Shown one piece after another: positions 1 to 8,538 of a stretch of 64,000 nt of DNA; within the stretch, counting starts at the first letter, position 1; each line of letters opens with the position of its first letter. The position numbers and the translations under genes are program-made. Below the pieces are notes generated by a model that had not been told where the DNA came from, did no database searches, and saw only the letters and a program-made list of their open reading frames with translations. The stretch lies in contig UCMW01000019.1 of NCBI GenBank assembly GCA_900473745.1, positions 160,650 through 224,649 on the forward strand, given 5' to 3'. This DNA is from Hyphomicrobiales bacterium (GTDB lineage Bacteria; Pseudomonadota; Alphaproteobacteria; Rhizobiales; Rhizobiaceae).

Positions 1-102
1 GCACAATCCGACCGATTCGCAGATGCGACTGGCCTGGTGCGGCGGCTTTCTGAAGGTGCCGCAGACCCGGCATCGAACAGCAACAGAGTATCGAACGACG
101 CC

Positions 103-2172
103 ATGGACGACAACGATCTCTTTTCCGGCATGCCGCTCGCCCAGAAGGTCGAGGCAGACCCCGTGACCACTGCGCCCCCCGCCCCGGCCGCCCGGCCGGC
201 AGCAGAAGCAGTACAGCCTCGGGCCATGCCGTCGACCTCCTCCGGCGACGAATACGGCGCCTCGTCGATCCGCGTTCTCGAAGGTCTCGAGCCGGTGCGC
301 ATGCGTCCGGGCATGTATATCGGCGGCACGGACGAAAAGGCGCTGCATCACCTCTTCGCCGAAGTCATCGACAACTCGATGGACGAAGCGGTGGCCGGCC
401 ACGCCAATTTCATCGACGTGCACCTCGACACGCAGGGTTTCCTGACAGTCACCGATAACGGCCGCGGCATTCCCGTCGAACTTCATCCGCAGGTGCCCGG
501 CAAGTCGACGCTCGAAGTGATCATGACCAAGCTGCATGCCGGCGGCAAATTCGACGGCAAGGCCTATGAGACCTCAGGCGGTCTGCACGGCGTCGGCGTC
601 TCCGTCGTCAACGCGCTCTCCGACCTGCTCGAGGTCGAAGTCGCGCGCAATCGCAAGCTCTATCGCCAGACCTTCTCGCGCGGCGTCCCGCAGGGTGGAC
701 TCGAGGAACTCGGCGAAGTGCACAATCGACGCGGGACGCGCGTGCGCTTCCATCCTGACCCGCAAATCTTCGGTGAGCATGCGAAGTTCGATCCAGGCCG
801 GATCTTCCGCATGGCGCGCTCTAAAGCCTATCTCTTCGGCGGCGTCGAAATCCGCTGGTCCTGCGATCCTGGGATGGTGCCCGAGGGTGGCGACATTCCG
901 GAGAAGGCGGTCTTCCACTTCCCCGGCGGCTTGAAGGATTACCTGGCCGCCACGCTCGGCAAGGAATTCACAGTCACCCGCGAAATCTTCGCCGGCAAGA
1001 CCGAAAAGACCGGCGGCCATGGTGCGATGGAATGGGCCGTGACCTGGTATGGTGGCGATCCGGCGCTGCATTCCTATTGCAACACTATCCCGACACCTGA
1101 AGGCGGCACGCATGAGGCTGGTCTGCGCATCGCGCTGACCAAGGGCCTCAAGAACTATGCCGAACTGACACAGAACAAGCGGGCTCGCGAGATCACCACC
1201 GACGACGTGATGATTTCGGCGGTCGGCATGCTCTCGGTCTTCATCCGCGAACCGGAATTCGTTGGCCAGACGAAGGACAAGCTCGCGACCGTCGAGGCCC
1301 AGCGCATCGTTGAAAACGTGCTGCGCGACCCCTTCGACCATTACCTCGCCGACAACCCCAACGAAGCGGCCAAGCTGCTCGACTGGGTCATCGAGCGCTG
1401 CGAGGAACGGCTCCGCCGCCGCAAGGAGAAGGAAGTCAACCGCAAGACCGCCGTGCGCAAGCTACGCCTGCCGGGCAAGCTTGCCGACTGCTCGCAGAAT
1501 ACGGCTGAAGGTGCCGAACTCTTCATCGTCGAAGGTGACTCGGCCGGTGGCTCGGCCAAGCAGGCGCGCAATCGCTCCAATCAGGCGATCCTGCCGCTGC
1601 GCGGCAAGATCCTCAATGTCGGCTCGGCCAGCCGCGAAAAACTGATGGCCAACCAGCAGATTGCCGACCTGATCCAGGCGCTCGGCTGCGGTACGCGGAC
1701 GAAGTATCGTGACGAAGACCTGCGCTATGAGCGCATCATCGTCATGACCGATGCCGACGTCGACGGCGCGCATATCGCCTCGCTGCTGATCACATTCTTC
1801 TACCAGGAAATGCCGGAGCTGATCCGCGGCAATCACCTCTATCTTGCGGTGCCGCCACTCTACGTCATTCGCCAGGGGGCGAAGACCGTCTATGCCCGTG
1901 ACGATGTCCACCGCGCGGAGCTCATGGAAACGGTGTTCAAGGGCAAGAAAGTCGAAATCGGTCGCTTTAAAGGCCTCGGTGAAATGATGCCGGCGCAGCT
2001 CAAGGAAACGACGATGGATCCGGCCAAGCGAACGTTGCTCCGCGTCGGCATAGACGACGTCGACTTCGAGGGAACGCGTGATGCTGTGGATGCGCTGATG
2101 GGCACAAAGCCGGAAGCACGTTTCCGCTTCATCCAGGAGCGTGCGGCCTTCGCAGAGAACCTGGACATCTGA
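103..2172 (+). CDS. parE: DNA topoisomerase IV subunit B
   Basis: ATPase subunit of the type IIA topoisomerase that decatenates daughter chromosomes together with ParC. In the 689-residue product I see the GHKL ATP-binding motifs IDNSMDEA (about residues 89-96) and GGLHGVGVS (about 160), then the TOPRIM metal-binding motifs EGDSAGGS (about 477) and DADVDGAH (about 549), and the C-terminal KGLGEM stretch. The frame stays open to position 37, but the ATG at 103 (MDDNDLF) is preferred because the acidic MDDN start is what I know of rhizobial ParE; residues before it look like untranslated leader. The N terminus before the GHKL domain is a Pro/Ala-rich linker. parC is not in the window. GyrB is the alternative, but overall length without the GyrB insertion favours ParE. 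Confidence 0.95.
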   Translation: MDDNDLFSGMPLAQKVEADPVTTAPPAPAARPAAEAVQPRAMPSTSSGDEYGASSIRVLEGLEPVRMRPGMYIGGTDEKALHHLFAEVIDNSMDEAVAGHANFIDVHLDTQGFLTVTDNGRGIPVELHPQVPGKSTLEVIMTKLHAGGKFDGKAYETSGGLHGVGVSVVNALSDLLEVEVARNRKLYRQTFSRGVPQGGLEELGEVHNRRGTRVRFHPDPQIFGEHAKFDPGRIFRMARSKAYLFGGVEIRWSCDPGMVPEGGDIPEKAVFHFPGGLKDYLAATLGKEFTVTREIFAGKTEKTGGHGAMEWAVTWYGGDPALHSYCNTIPTPEGGTHEAGLRIALTKGLKNYAELTQNKRAREITTDDVMISAVGMLSVFIREPEFVGQTKDKLATVEAQRIVENVLRDPFDHYLADNPNEAAKLLDWVIERCEERLRRRKEKEVNRKTAVRKLRLPGKLADCSQNTAEGAELFIVEGDSAGGSAKQARNRSNQAILPLRGKILNVGSASREKLMANQQIADLIQALGCGTRTKYRDEDLRYERIIVMTDADVDGAHIASLLITFFYQEMPELIRGNHLYLAVPPLYVIRQGAKTVYARDDVHRAELMETVFKGKKVEIGRFKGLGEMMPAQLKETTMDPAKRTLLRVGIDDVDFEGTRDAVDALMGTKPEARFRFIQERAAFAENLDI

Positions 2173-2221
2173 CGCACGGCGGCCATGAGACCTCGGTGTC
2201 CCGCTTGTTTCCCGACCGGGA

Positions 2222-3469
2222 ATGCTCCATATGCAGGGCAGTTTTAACGGGACACCTCAGATTGTGAGCCAGGCTGATATTCAGACCCCGTCGAAAGCGC
2301 CACGTTGGCTCGGTCAGGCAACGGCCAATCGCATCGCGCTCATCACCCCGATCTCGGTGGCGCGCTGGTTGCTGGTGCTGATCGGCATTGCGGCCATCTA
2401 TTTCTTCCACGGTTTCCTTGTGCCGGTGCTCGCATCGCTGGTCATCGCCTTTGCCAGCTGGCCGCTCTACCGGCGGCTGCTGGATCGGATCGGCGGCAAC
2501 ACGACCCTCGGCGCGACGCTGGCCCTGCTCTTCATCCTTGCCTTCCTGATCGTGCCCATCGGCATTGCGATCTCCTATGCGGTCGAGGAAATCCGTCAAT
2601 GGATCATCTGGGCTGTCGAGGCGAATACGACGGGCGCGCCGCCACCGGCCTGGATCTCGGCCCTTCCTCGTATCGGGGAATGGCTCGCGGGCAAATGGAA
2701 CGAGCATATCGGCCAGCCGGGCGCGATCGGGGAGCTCATCCAGATCGTCAGCGGCGCCAATATCGGCAATATCTACCGCGCCGTGATCGCTGCCGGCGAT
2801 GGGCTCTTTCATTTGTTGCTGACCCTGCTCTTCATGCTGATCGCACTGTTCTTCGTCTATCGCGACGGCGCTAATTTTGCGCGCCAGCTCGACCTGCTCG
2901 GCGAACGCATCCTGCCCAATCGGTGGGAACGCATTTCGCGCGTAGTTCCCGCCACGATCAGCTCGACGGTCACCGGCATGACGCTGATCGCGATCGGCGA
3001 AGGCATCATACTCGGCATTGCCTACTGGTTTGCCGGTGTGCCCTCCCCCGTGACGCTGGGTGTCATCACCGGCGTGATGGCACTCATCCCTGGCGGTGCG
3101 CCGCTCTCCTTCACACTCGTCTCGGTCTATCTCGTGGCAAGCGGTGCGACGATTCCGGGCGTGGCTCTCTTCATCTGGGGATCGGTCGAACTCTTCATCG
3201 TCGACAAGACGGTGCGCCCGCGCCTTGTCGGCGGGCCGATCAAGCTGCCCTTCCTCCCGACCTTCTTCGGTCTGGTCGGTGGGGTGAAGACAATGGGCTT
3301 TCTCGGCCTCTTCATCGGCCCGGTTCTGATGGCGCTGCTTGTCTCGATCTGGCGCGAATGGATCCGCGAGGTCGAACTGTCGGACGAACTGCCTCCGCTC
3401 GAGGCCCAGAGTGAGCTTGACCTCGCGGCCGAATCCGAAGCCGAACCGCGCCGGACATCGGCAGGGTGA
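2222..3469 (+). CDS. AI-2E family transporter / PerM-like membrane protein
   Basis: A 415-residue polytopic inner-membrane protein of the AI-2E transporter (UPF0118, PerM/TqsA) family. About eight hydrophobic segments are visible, with a soluble amphipathic stretch between the third and fourth, and the family-like motif VMALIPGGAPLSF in the second half. The C terminus is acidic (ELPPLEAQSELDLAAESEAE). Family members have been linked to export of autoinducer-2 or to Na+/H+ antiport, so the substrate here is unknown. It follows parE on the same strand with a 49-nt gap and could be co-transcribed. ATGs at 2222 and 2231 are both possible starts. Confidence 0.85.
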   Translation: MLHMQGSFNGTPQIVSQADIQTPSKAPRWLGQATANRIALITPISVARWLLVLIGIAAIYFFHGFLVPVLASLVIAFASWPLYRRLLDRIGGNTTLGATLALLFILAFLIVPIGIAISYAVEEIRQWIIWAVEANTTGAPPPAWISALPRIGEWLAGKWNEHIGQPGAIGELIQIVSGANIGNIYRAVIAAGDGLFHLLLTLLFMLIALFFVYRDGANFARQLDLLGERILPNRWERISRVVPATISSTVTGMTLIAIGEGIILGIAYWFAGVPSPVTLGVITGVMALIPGGAPLSFTLVSVYLVASGATIPGVALFIWGSVELFIVDKTVRPRLVGGPIKLPFLPTFFGLVGGVKTMGFLGLFIGPVLMALLVSIWREWIREVELSDELPPLEAQSELDLAAESEAEPRRTSAG

Positions 3470-3623
3470 CGCGGTCCCGCTGATGCCGTGCGCATCGAAA
3501 ACCCGGCGTTCGCCGTCGGCGGGTGCTGCATGCAGGCTGACGTTAGGCGCCAGCATGCCTTGCTTTGGCTCCATTCCTTTTGTTTCGTCTCCCCCGCTGC
3601 CAGCTGTCCCCGGAGTCCCGTGA
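3470..3623. other. Short intergenic region, nothing recognised
   Basis: The 154 bases between the AI-2E-type gene and the small conserved gene show no strong promoter, hairpin or coding signal. A GGAG motif lies 8 nt before the ATG at 3624. Confidence 0.5.
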
Positions 3624-4037
3624 ATGAAGACCGCCTTGATCATGATGACGATTCTCGGATGCGACGACAGCGTCAGCCAATGTGAATTCGTCGAAACGCC
3701 GGTAGAACGATTCGTTTCGATCGAGTTGTGTGACGCGGCGTCGGAAGAGATCCTGGGCCGCTACACAAATATCGGCTACCCCACCGCCGTTGCCGTGTGC
3801 CAGACACCGCCACCCGAAATTGCCCAGGCCATCGCTGCTTCAAACCAGACCCTTGCGGATCCCGAGGCACAAGCCGCCATACCCAGCGAAGAACAGCACA
3901 GAACGTTGAGAGACAGGGCTATCGATGCGGTCCGGCAAGTCTTGCCGGGCACGGCCCAGATCAAGATGATCTTCGAGAAGCCGATCCACGTGGTGTCGGA
4001 CAGCTATTCCTGGGTTGCGAAAAAGATCGTCCCCTGA
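3624..4037 (+). CDS. Conserved hypothetical protein (LGCDD motif)
   Basis: 137 residues, starting MKTALIMMTILGCDDS behind GGAG at 8-nt spacing. The N terminus is hydrophobic but short and runs straight into LGCDD; further cysteines sit at about residues 20, 37 and 58. The rest is polar with an Ala/Gln-rich middle. I recall similar small proteins with an ILGCDD start in other rhizobia, but no function is known to me. The cysteine spacing is compatible with metal binding or a periplasmic disulfide protein; this is inference. It converges on the DUF2336 gene with only 5 bases between the two stop codons. Confidence 0.7.
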   Translation: MKTALIMMTILGCDDSVSQCEFVETPVERFVSIELCDAASEEILGRYTNIGYPTAVAVCQTPPPEIAQAIAASNQTLADPEAQAAIPSEEQHRTLRDRAIDAVRQVLPGTAQIKMIFEKPIHVVSDSYSWVAKKIVP

Positions 4038-4042
4038 AGCGC

Positions 4043-5194
4043 TCACGCCGCCGCGAGCGCAAAGCCGCTCGCATATTCGCGCGCAAGACGACGCTCTTCC
4101 GCAATCGCCACCCGTTCCACCATGTCGATGAGGGCGCGCGCAGCGTCGGTGAGATTGTGCATGTCGCGGTAACGCACCACAAGACGACGAGCGATATGGT
4201 CCAGCTCGATCGCATCGGCCGACTGGATGAGGCTGCGCCAGAGCATCACGGCATCGACGAAGAGTGGGCTGACATCGCGGCCTAGACCGGCCGATTCCAG
4301 GAGGGCGCGGACCGCATGGAAGCGACCCGTCGCAAGGATGGAACGGACACGGCGTTCTTCCAACCCGGAAATCGCAACAATTGCGGCCGAGAAGAAATCG
4401 GTACGGCCGGCGCAGAGCGCGTGCATCAGAAAGGCAGGCGTCAGGCGGCCCGCGACCCGCAGCTGATCGGTGAGGCGTGACAGTTCCTCACCATGAACGT
4501 CGGCCAGAAGCGCAATCGTCGCGCAGTCTCCGGCCTCACGGGCGATGCGCTCGATCCGTCGGCTACCGATGGCGCCGATAACGAGGCCCGAGACCGCCAG
4601 GGCTTCCGTGACGAACTGAACAAGGAGCTGGCGCACGCCGCTACTCAGGTCGTTTCGATCGAGGAGGCGCGCGCGAATGCCTTCACAATGGCCATGGCGT
4701 TCGGCGATGCGCCGGAGCGTGAACCGCGTGAACCGGGCGCCGGGATTTTCGAGGAGAACTTCCAGCTCCGCAGCGTCACCGATCTCGGCAAGCGCAGCAG
4801 CGACACCGATACTCACCTCGGTGCGGGCAGCGATCAGCGCGCGGGTCTCGATCGTTCCGCGGCCAGCGATATCCACCAGATCGGCATCGGAAAGGACCGG
4901 CGAGTGAAGGATGACGGCGGACGCGATCTCGGGTTGGTCTTCCGCGAGCGACACCATGAGAGCGCGGGGTGCCCTTGCCTCGCGTGCCAGCACGTCTGCC
5001 AATGCTAGGCGAACCTGGGGCGACGGATCATCGAGCAGGTAGGTCATCGCCATCTGGGCGGACTGGCGCTCTTCCGGGGCCATGTCAGACTTCAGATAGG
5101 CTCGCGCAAGGGCGTTTGCCGCACGGGCGCGCTCCTGCGTCTTCGCCGTTTCGACCCATCTGAGAAAAGCTGCAACGATCAAAGTCGAACCCAC
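4043..5194 (-). CDS. DUF2336 domain-containing protein
   Basis: 383 residues, mostly alpha-helical with Ala/Arg/Leu-rich repeats such as ALADVLAREARAPRALM, resembling HEAT-like repeats; this composition and the motif ILHSPVLSDADLVDIA are typical of the alphaproteobacterial DUF2336 family. Its role is unknown; some members are linked to cell-cycle or stress signalling in alphaproteobacteria (weak knowledge). I prefer the GTG at 5194 because AGGTGG lies just upstream; the frame stays open to a TTG at 5245 with no ribosome binding site. No signal peptide is seen, so it is probably cytoplasmic. Confidence 0.8.
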   Translation of the reverse strand: MGSTLIVAAFLRWVETAKTQERARAANALARAYLKSDMAPEERQSAQMAMTYLLDDPSPQVRLALADVLAREARAPRALMVSLAEDQPEIASAVILHSPVLSDADLVDIAGRGTIETRALIAARTEVSIGVAAALAEIGDAAELEVLLENPGARFTRFTLRRIAERHGHCEGIRARLLDRNDLSSGVRQLLVQFVTEALAVSGLVIGAIGSRRIERIAREAGDCATIALLADVHGEELSRLTDQLRVAGRLTPAFLMHALCAGRTDFFSAAIVAISGLEERRVRSILATGRFHAVRALLESAGLGRDVSPLFVDAVMLWRSLIQSADAIELDHIARRLVVRYRDMHNLTDAARALIDMVERVAIAEERRLAREYASGFALAAA

Positions 5195-5336
5195 TCGCCA
5201 CCTGTGTACACCCGATGCATTCGGTGCCTGAGACACTAGGTTCAAAGTGTTTAAGAAACGTTCACCACGTTCATTAACCTCTTCGGCGAGACCTGATTTC
5301 GGCCCATCCTTCCTCGCCCGATCGTCCGGGTTGCCC

Positions 5337-5948
5337 CTAGCTTCGCTGGCCGGGTCGCTTCAGCTCGAAGACGGGCCCCATTCCGGCATAGTCCATATAG
5401 CCCAGGCGCATGATCGGGTCGGCGACGGCCAGATCGAAACGTCCATCCCGTATCATCGCGTCGGCGATATGGATGCCGACCACCTGTCCGAAGACGGCGT
5501 GACTGTCGGTATCATTGCCGTCCATGTCGGGCAGGGTCAACACCTTGGTCACCCGACATTCCAGAGCCGCCGCCGCCTGCCCCACGTAGGGCGCATCGAC
5601 CAGCCTGCCCTGTCCTGCGGTGAGGCCCGCCAAGGCGAATTCGTCTTCCTCATAGGGAACGGCTGCCGAGGAAGCATTCATCTGATCGAGAAGCGATCGG
5701 CTGACGAAACTTGCCGTGAACACACCGGTCTCCTCGACATTGCGCAGGCTGTCCTTGCGGCCGCTCGACGAAAACATCACCATCTTCGGCCGGTCACCGA
5801 CGGCGTTGAAGAAGGAATAGGGGGACAGGTTGAGGCTGCCGTCCCTGCCCTTGCTGCCGATCCAGCCGATGGGGCGAGGCGCCACGATCGCCTTGAAGGG
5901 ATCATGCGCCATGCCATGGGCATTCGATTCGGTATCGTAGAACATCAA
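5337..5948 (-). CDS. Flavin reductase family protein (FMN-binding)
   Basis: 203 residues with flavin-reductase-like FMN-binding split-barrel motifs: VAPRPIGWIGS near residue 26 and LSPYSFFNAVGDRPKMVMFS shortly after. Members use NAD(P)H to reduce free flavin or act on small aromatic/ester substrates; the substrate cannot be told here. The start codon overlaps the stop of the upstream nitroreductase gene by 4 bases (ATGA), so the two are translationally coupled and probably form a two-flavoprotein operon. An ATG one codon later is equally possible. Confidence 0.88.
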   Translation of the reverse strand: MMFYDTESNAHGMAHDPFKAIVAPRPIGWIGSKGRDGSLNLSPYSFFNAVGDRPKMVMFSSSGRKDSLRNVEETGVFTASFVSRSLLDQMNASSAAVPYEEDEFALAGLTAGQGRLVDAPYVGQAAAALECRVTKVLTLPDMDGNDTDSHAVFGQVVGIHIADAMIRDGRFDLAVADPIMRLGYMDYAGMGPVFELKRPGQRS

Positions 5949-6529
5949 TCCTCGCCGCCCTGCCAGGACACGACATCCGCCAAAGCCGGACGTGGGCGCT
6001 CGACGATCGGGAATTCGGTTGAGCCGATATGGATGAATCCGGCGACCTTTACGCCGGGCTTTACGCCGAGAAGCGGATGGGCGCGTTCATCGAAGGCGAA
6101 CCATTCGCTCAGCCAGTTCGAGACGTAGCCATGGGCATTGGCAGCCATCAGAAGGTTGAGGCAGACGGCACCGGCCGACATGACCTGCTCCCATTCCGGG
6201 ATTTTCGCATGCGGTGCTGCGGTCGAAATGACGCCGATGACGACTGGCGCGCGCGTAAACCGGGTGCGCTCGACCTGAATCATCTCTTCGGAAAGGGCCG
6301 GGTTCTTCTCCAGGGCAAGCTTCAGCAGTTCCTCGCTGATGCGCGCACGCTCCTGCCCGCGATAGACAACGAAACGCCAGGGCGCGATCTTGCCGTGGTC
6401 GGGAACACGGATAGCAAGCGACAGAATCGACTCGATTTCCCCCTTGTCCGGACCTGGCTCACACATCTGAAATGCGGGTACGGAGCGGCGAACTGCGAGA
6501 TAATCGAGCAGCTTCAAGTCTTTTTTCAT
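5945..6529 (-). CDS. Nitroreductase family protein
   Basis: An FMN-dependent oxidoreductase of the nitroreductase superfamily. The 194-residue product begins MKKDLKLLDYLAVRRSVP, where RRS is the usual phosphate-binding start of these enzymes. It also contains IRVPDHGKIAPWRFVV and AGAVCLNLLMAANAHGYVSNW, both typical of the family. The frame extends to an ATG at 6583, but the extra 18 residues have no homologous look and lack a ribosome binding site. It overlaps the downstream flavin reductase gene by 4 bases. Likely roles are reduction of nitroaromatics or quinones, or malonic-semialdehyde-type reductase activity; not resolvable from the sequence. Confidence 0.88.
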   Translation of the reverse strand: MKKDLKLLDYLAVRRSVPAFQMCEPGPDKGEIESILSLAIRVPDHGKIAPWRFVVYRGQERARISEELLKLALEKNPALSEEMIQVERTRFTRAPVVIGVISTAAPHAKIPEWEQVMSAGAVCLNLLMAANAHGYVSNWLSEWFAFDERAHPLLGVKPGVKVAGFIHIGSTEFPIVERPRPALADVVSWQGGED

Positions 6530-6630
6530 TTTCTTGATACCTTCATAGGCCTTGGCGGGGTCGGCAGGTCTTGAAATTGCCATGTGGTTCGGTTTGAAGT
6601 TGCTGGCATTGGTAAGGAAGTCAACACACA

Positions 6631-7593
6631 GTGCATCGCATGTTTCCTCAACTCGGTTTCAGCCGGCTGCTGCTCGGGCTCTTTATTGCCTTGGCTGGCG
6701 CGCTGCCGATTCATGCACAGGAAGCCTTCGAAACATTCAAGCAGCTCAATGGCTCCACCAAGATGCCGAAGCTCAAGGCTTTCTCGGCACCTGGCCTTAG
6801 CAACATCACCACGCCCACCCAAGGCCGCAACGTAAAGCTCGACGCAAAGCTGACGGATGAAGGCCAGCCGATGCAGCACGGATTGTCCTGGCGCGTCTTC
6901 AGCCCGATCCCCGATGTCGACGGCAAGCTTCCGCTTCTGGCCAGCGCCGAAGGCGGAAGTGCCGCCTTTCAGCTGGCACCGGGCGACTATTTCGTCAACG
7001 TTTCCTTCGGACGCGCCGGCGCGACCAAGAAACTCAACATTCCCGTCGAAGGTGATGTCGCCGACCAGGTCTTGGTGCTCGATGCCGGCGGCATGTCGCT
7101 CAATGCCATCTCGGGCACCGACACGCATATTCCCGACAAGCAGCTCAGCTTCGACATCTATTCCACCGATATACGCGAAGATGGCGAGCGGGGCCTGGTT
7201 CTGGCCGACGTCAAGCCGAACACCATCGTCCGGCTGAATGCCGGCACCTATCATGTCGTCTCGGAATACGGGTCGATCAATGCTGTCGTGCGCGCGGACA
7301 TCACCGTGGATGCCGGGGAGCTCACGGAAGCCACGATGCAGCACCGCGCCTCTCAAGTGGGGCTCAAGCTCGTTTCGGAAGAAGGCGGGGAAGCCATCGC
7401 CGATACGGCATGGTCCATCCTCACCTCCGGCGGTGACATCGTCGCGGAAAGCGTCAGCGCGTTCCCCGTCATGGTGCTAGCGGAAGGCCAGTATACGGCG
7501 GTCGCCCGCAACAAGGACAAGATCTTCCAGAAGGACTTCGAAGTGAAGGCCGGCACCAACATGGACGTCGAGCTGATGCTCAACCAGTCCTGA
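6631..7593 (+). CDS. Secreted/periplasmic conserved hypothetical protein
   Basis: 320 residues with a clear Sec signal peptide (FSRLLLGLFIALAGALPIHAQ, cleavage after HAQ). The mature part is beta-rich and appears to contain three similar carboxypeptidase-regulatory/Ig-like units: each has a phrase such as GLSWRVFSP, LSFDIYSTD or DTAWSILTS, followed by LAPGDYFVNVS, LNAGTYHVVSEYG or LAEGQYTAVARN. This suggests a repeated beta-sandwich periplasmic protein, but no enzyme motif is seen. The start may be GTG 6631 (AGGA upstream) or ATG 6640. It is divergent from the nitroreductase pair and converges on the acyltransferase with 4 bases between stops. Confidence 0.8.
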   Translation: MHRMFPQLGFSRLLLGLFIALAGALPIHAQEAFETFKQLNGSTKMPKLKAFSAPGLSNITTPTQGRNVKLDAKLTDEGQPMQHGLSWRVFSPIPDVDGKLPLLASAEGGSAAFQLAPGDYFVNVSFGRAGATKKLNIPVEGDVADQVLVLDAGGMSLNAISGTDTHIPDKQLSFDIYSTDIREDGERGLVLADVKPNTIVRLNAGTYHVVSEYGSINAVVRADITVDAGELTEATMQHRASQVGLKLVSEEGGEAIADTAWSILTSGGDIVAESVSAFPVMVLAEGQYTAVARNKDKIFQKDFEVKAGTNMDVELMLNQS

Positions 7594-7597
7594 CGCG

Positions 7598-8437
7598 TCA
7601 GGCCGCGCGGCGGAATTTTCGACGCTCTGCAGGTGCCATGTTGAAGACAGCACCAAAGAGACGCGCCAGCAGATCCTTGCGGTCGGCGTGGCTGCTCAGC
7701 TCTTCCCAAGGGATCATCCTGCCGACACGGGCCTGAATCGTCGAGCCGGACAGCCGGCGGAACTCGCGGATCAGAAGCGAGACGCGCAATGTCAGCGAAA
7801 TCTTGCTGGCGAGATGGAATAGCCGGCCATTCTGGCCCTCGAAATAGACAGGCACGACATTGGCCCTGGCGGCCTGGATCAGCTTTGCGGGGAACATCTT
7901 CCAGGGCAGGTCTTCGGCGCGGCCAAAACCCTTCTTCGCGGTGGCAACGCCACCCGCGGGGAAAATCACCACGGTCACACCGTCCTTGAGAAGCCGGAGC
8001 GCCTCGTGGCGTGTCTGCATGTTGAGGGCAAGCGCCTCCTTGGTCTCCTCGAAGGAAACCGGCAGCGAATACGGCGCCATTTCCGGCACCTTCAGGAGTT
8101 CGTTGTTGATCAGCACCCGGAAAGGACGACCGAGCTGTTCGGCGATTGCGAGCACAGCTATACCGTCACCAATGCCGAAGGGATGATTGGCGACGATGAC
8201 AATCGGTCCATCGGGAAGGGTCTGGGGAGGCCAGGTGCCATCCACCTTGAGGTCGACATTGATAAGGTCGAGCATCTTGCCGAAGACGCGGTCGGTCTTG
8301 CCGACGATGTCATTGCGCCAAATCTCGTAGAGGCGGGTGAAGCGGTCACGGCCAGAGAGGCCTTCGATCGATCGGATGAACCAGCGCTTGAGCTTCGGGT
8401 CGCGCTCGTTGGCATAGGACAGTTCTTTGAACTTCAC
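7598..8437 (-). CDS. Lysophospholipid acyltransferase family protein (PlsC-like)
   Basis: 279 residues; a putative 1-acyl-glycerophosphate-type acyltransferase acting at the inner membrane. The catalytic site reads VANHPFGIGD (residues 82-91), so His85 and Asp91 are five residues apart (HX5D) rather than the classical HX4D of PlsC; this spacing occurs in the hemolysin-like LPLAT branch. A second conserved block, VVIFPAGGVATAKKG, fits the substrate-phosphate-binding motif. The start is GTG at 8437 with GGAG 7 nt upstream. The substrate is undetermined (phosphatidic acid or ornithine lipid synthesis are options). Confidence 0.85.
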   Translation of the reverse strand: MKFKELSYANERDPKLKRWFIRSIEGLSGRDRFTRLYEIWRNDIVGKTDRVFGKMLDLINVDLKVDGTWPPQTLPDGPIVIVANHPFGIGDGIAVLAIAEQLGRPFRVLINNELLKVPEMAPYSLPVSFEETKEALALNMQTRHEALRLLKDGVTVVIFPAGGVATAKKGFGRAEDLPWKMFPAKLIQAARANVVPVYFEGQNGRLFHLASKISLTLRVSLLIREFRRLSGSTIQARVGRMIPWEELSSHADRKDLLARLFGAVFNMAPAERRKFRRAA

Positions 8438-8538
8438 GGGAAGGCTCCAATCGCGCGGAGGATCATCATTCCGTCATATGCCGTTTCGATGACAGCCGTC
8501 TGACAGCGTTGCGACACGCTGCCAGACAGCCCTTATTC

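Noticed and set aside
2129..3643. A 504-codon open frame antisense to the AI-2E transporter gene
   Set aside because: Charged low-complexity translation with no family look; the sense strand encodes a clear membrane protein.
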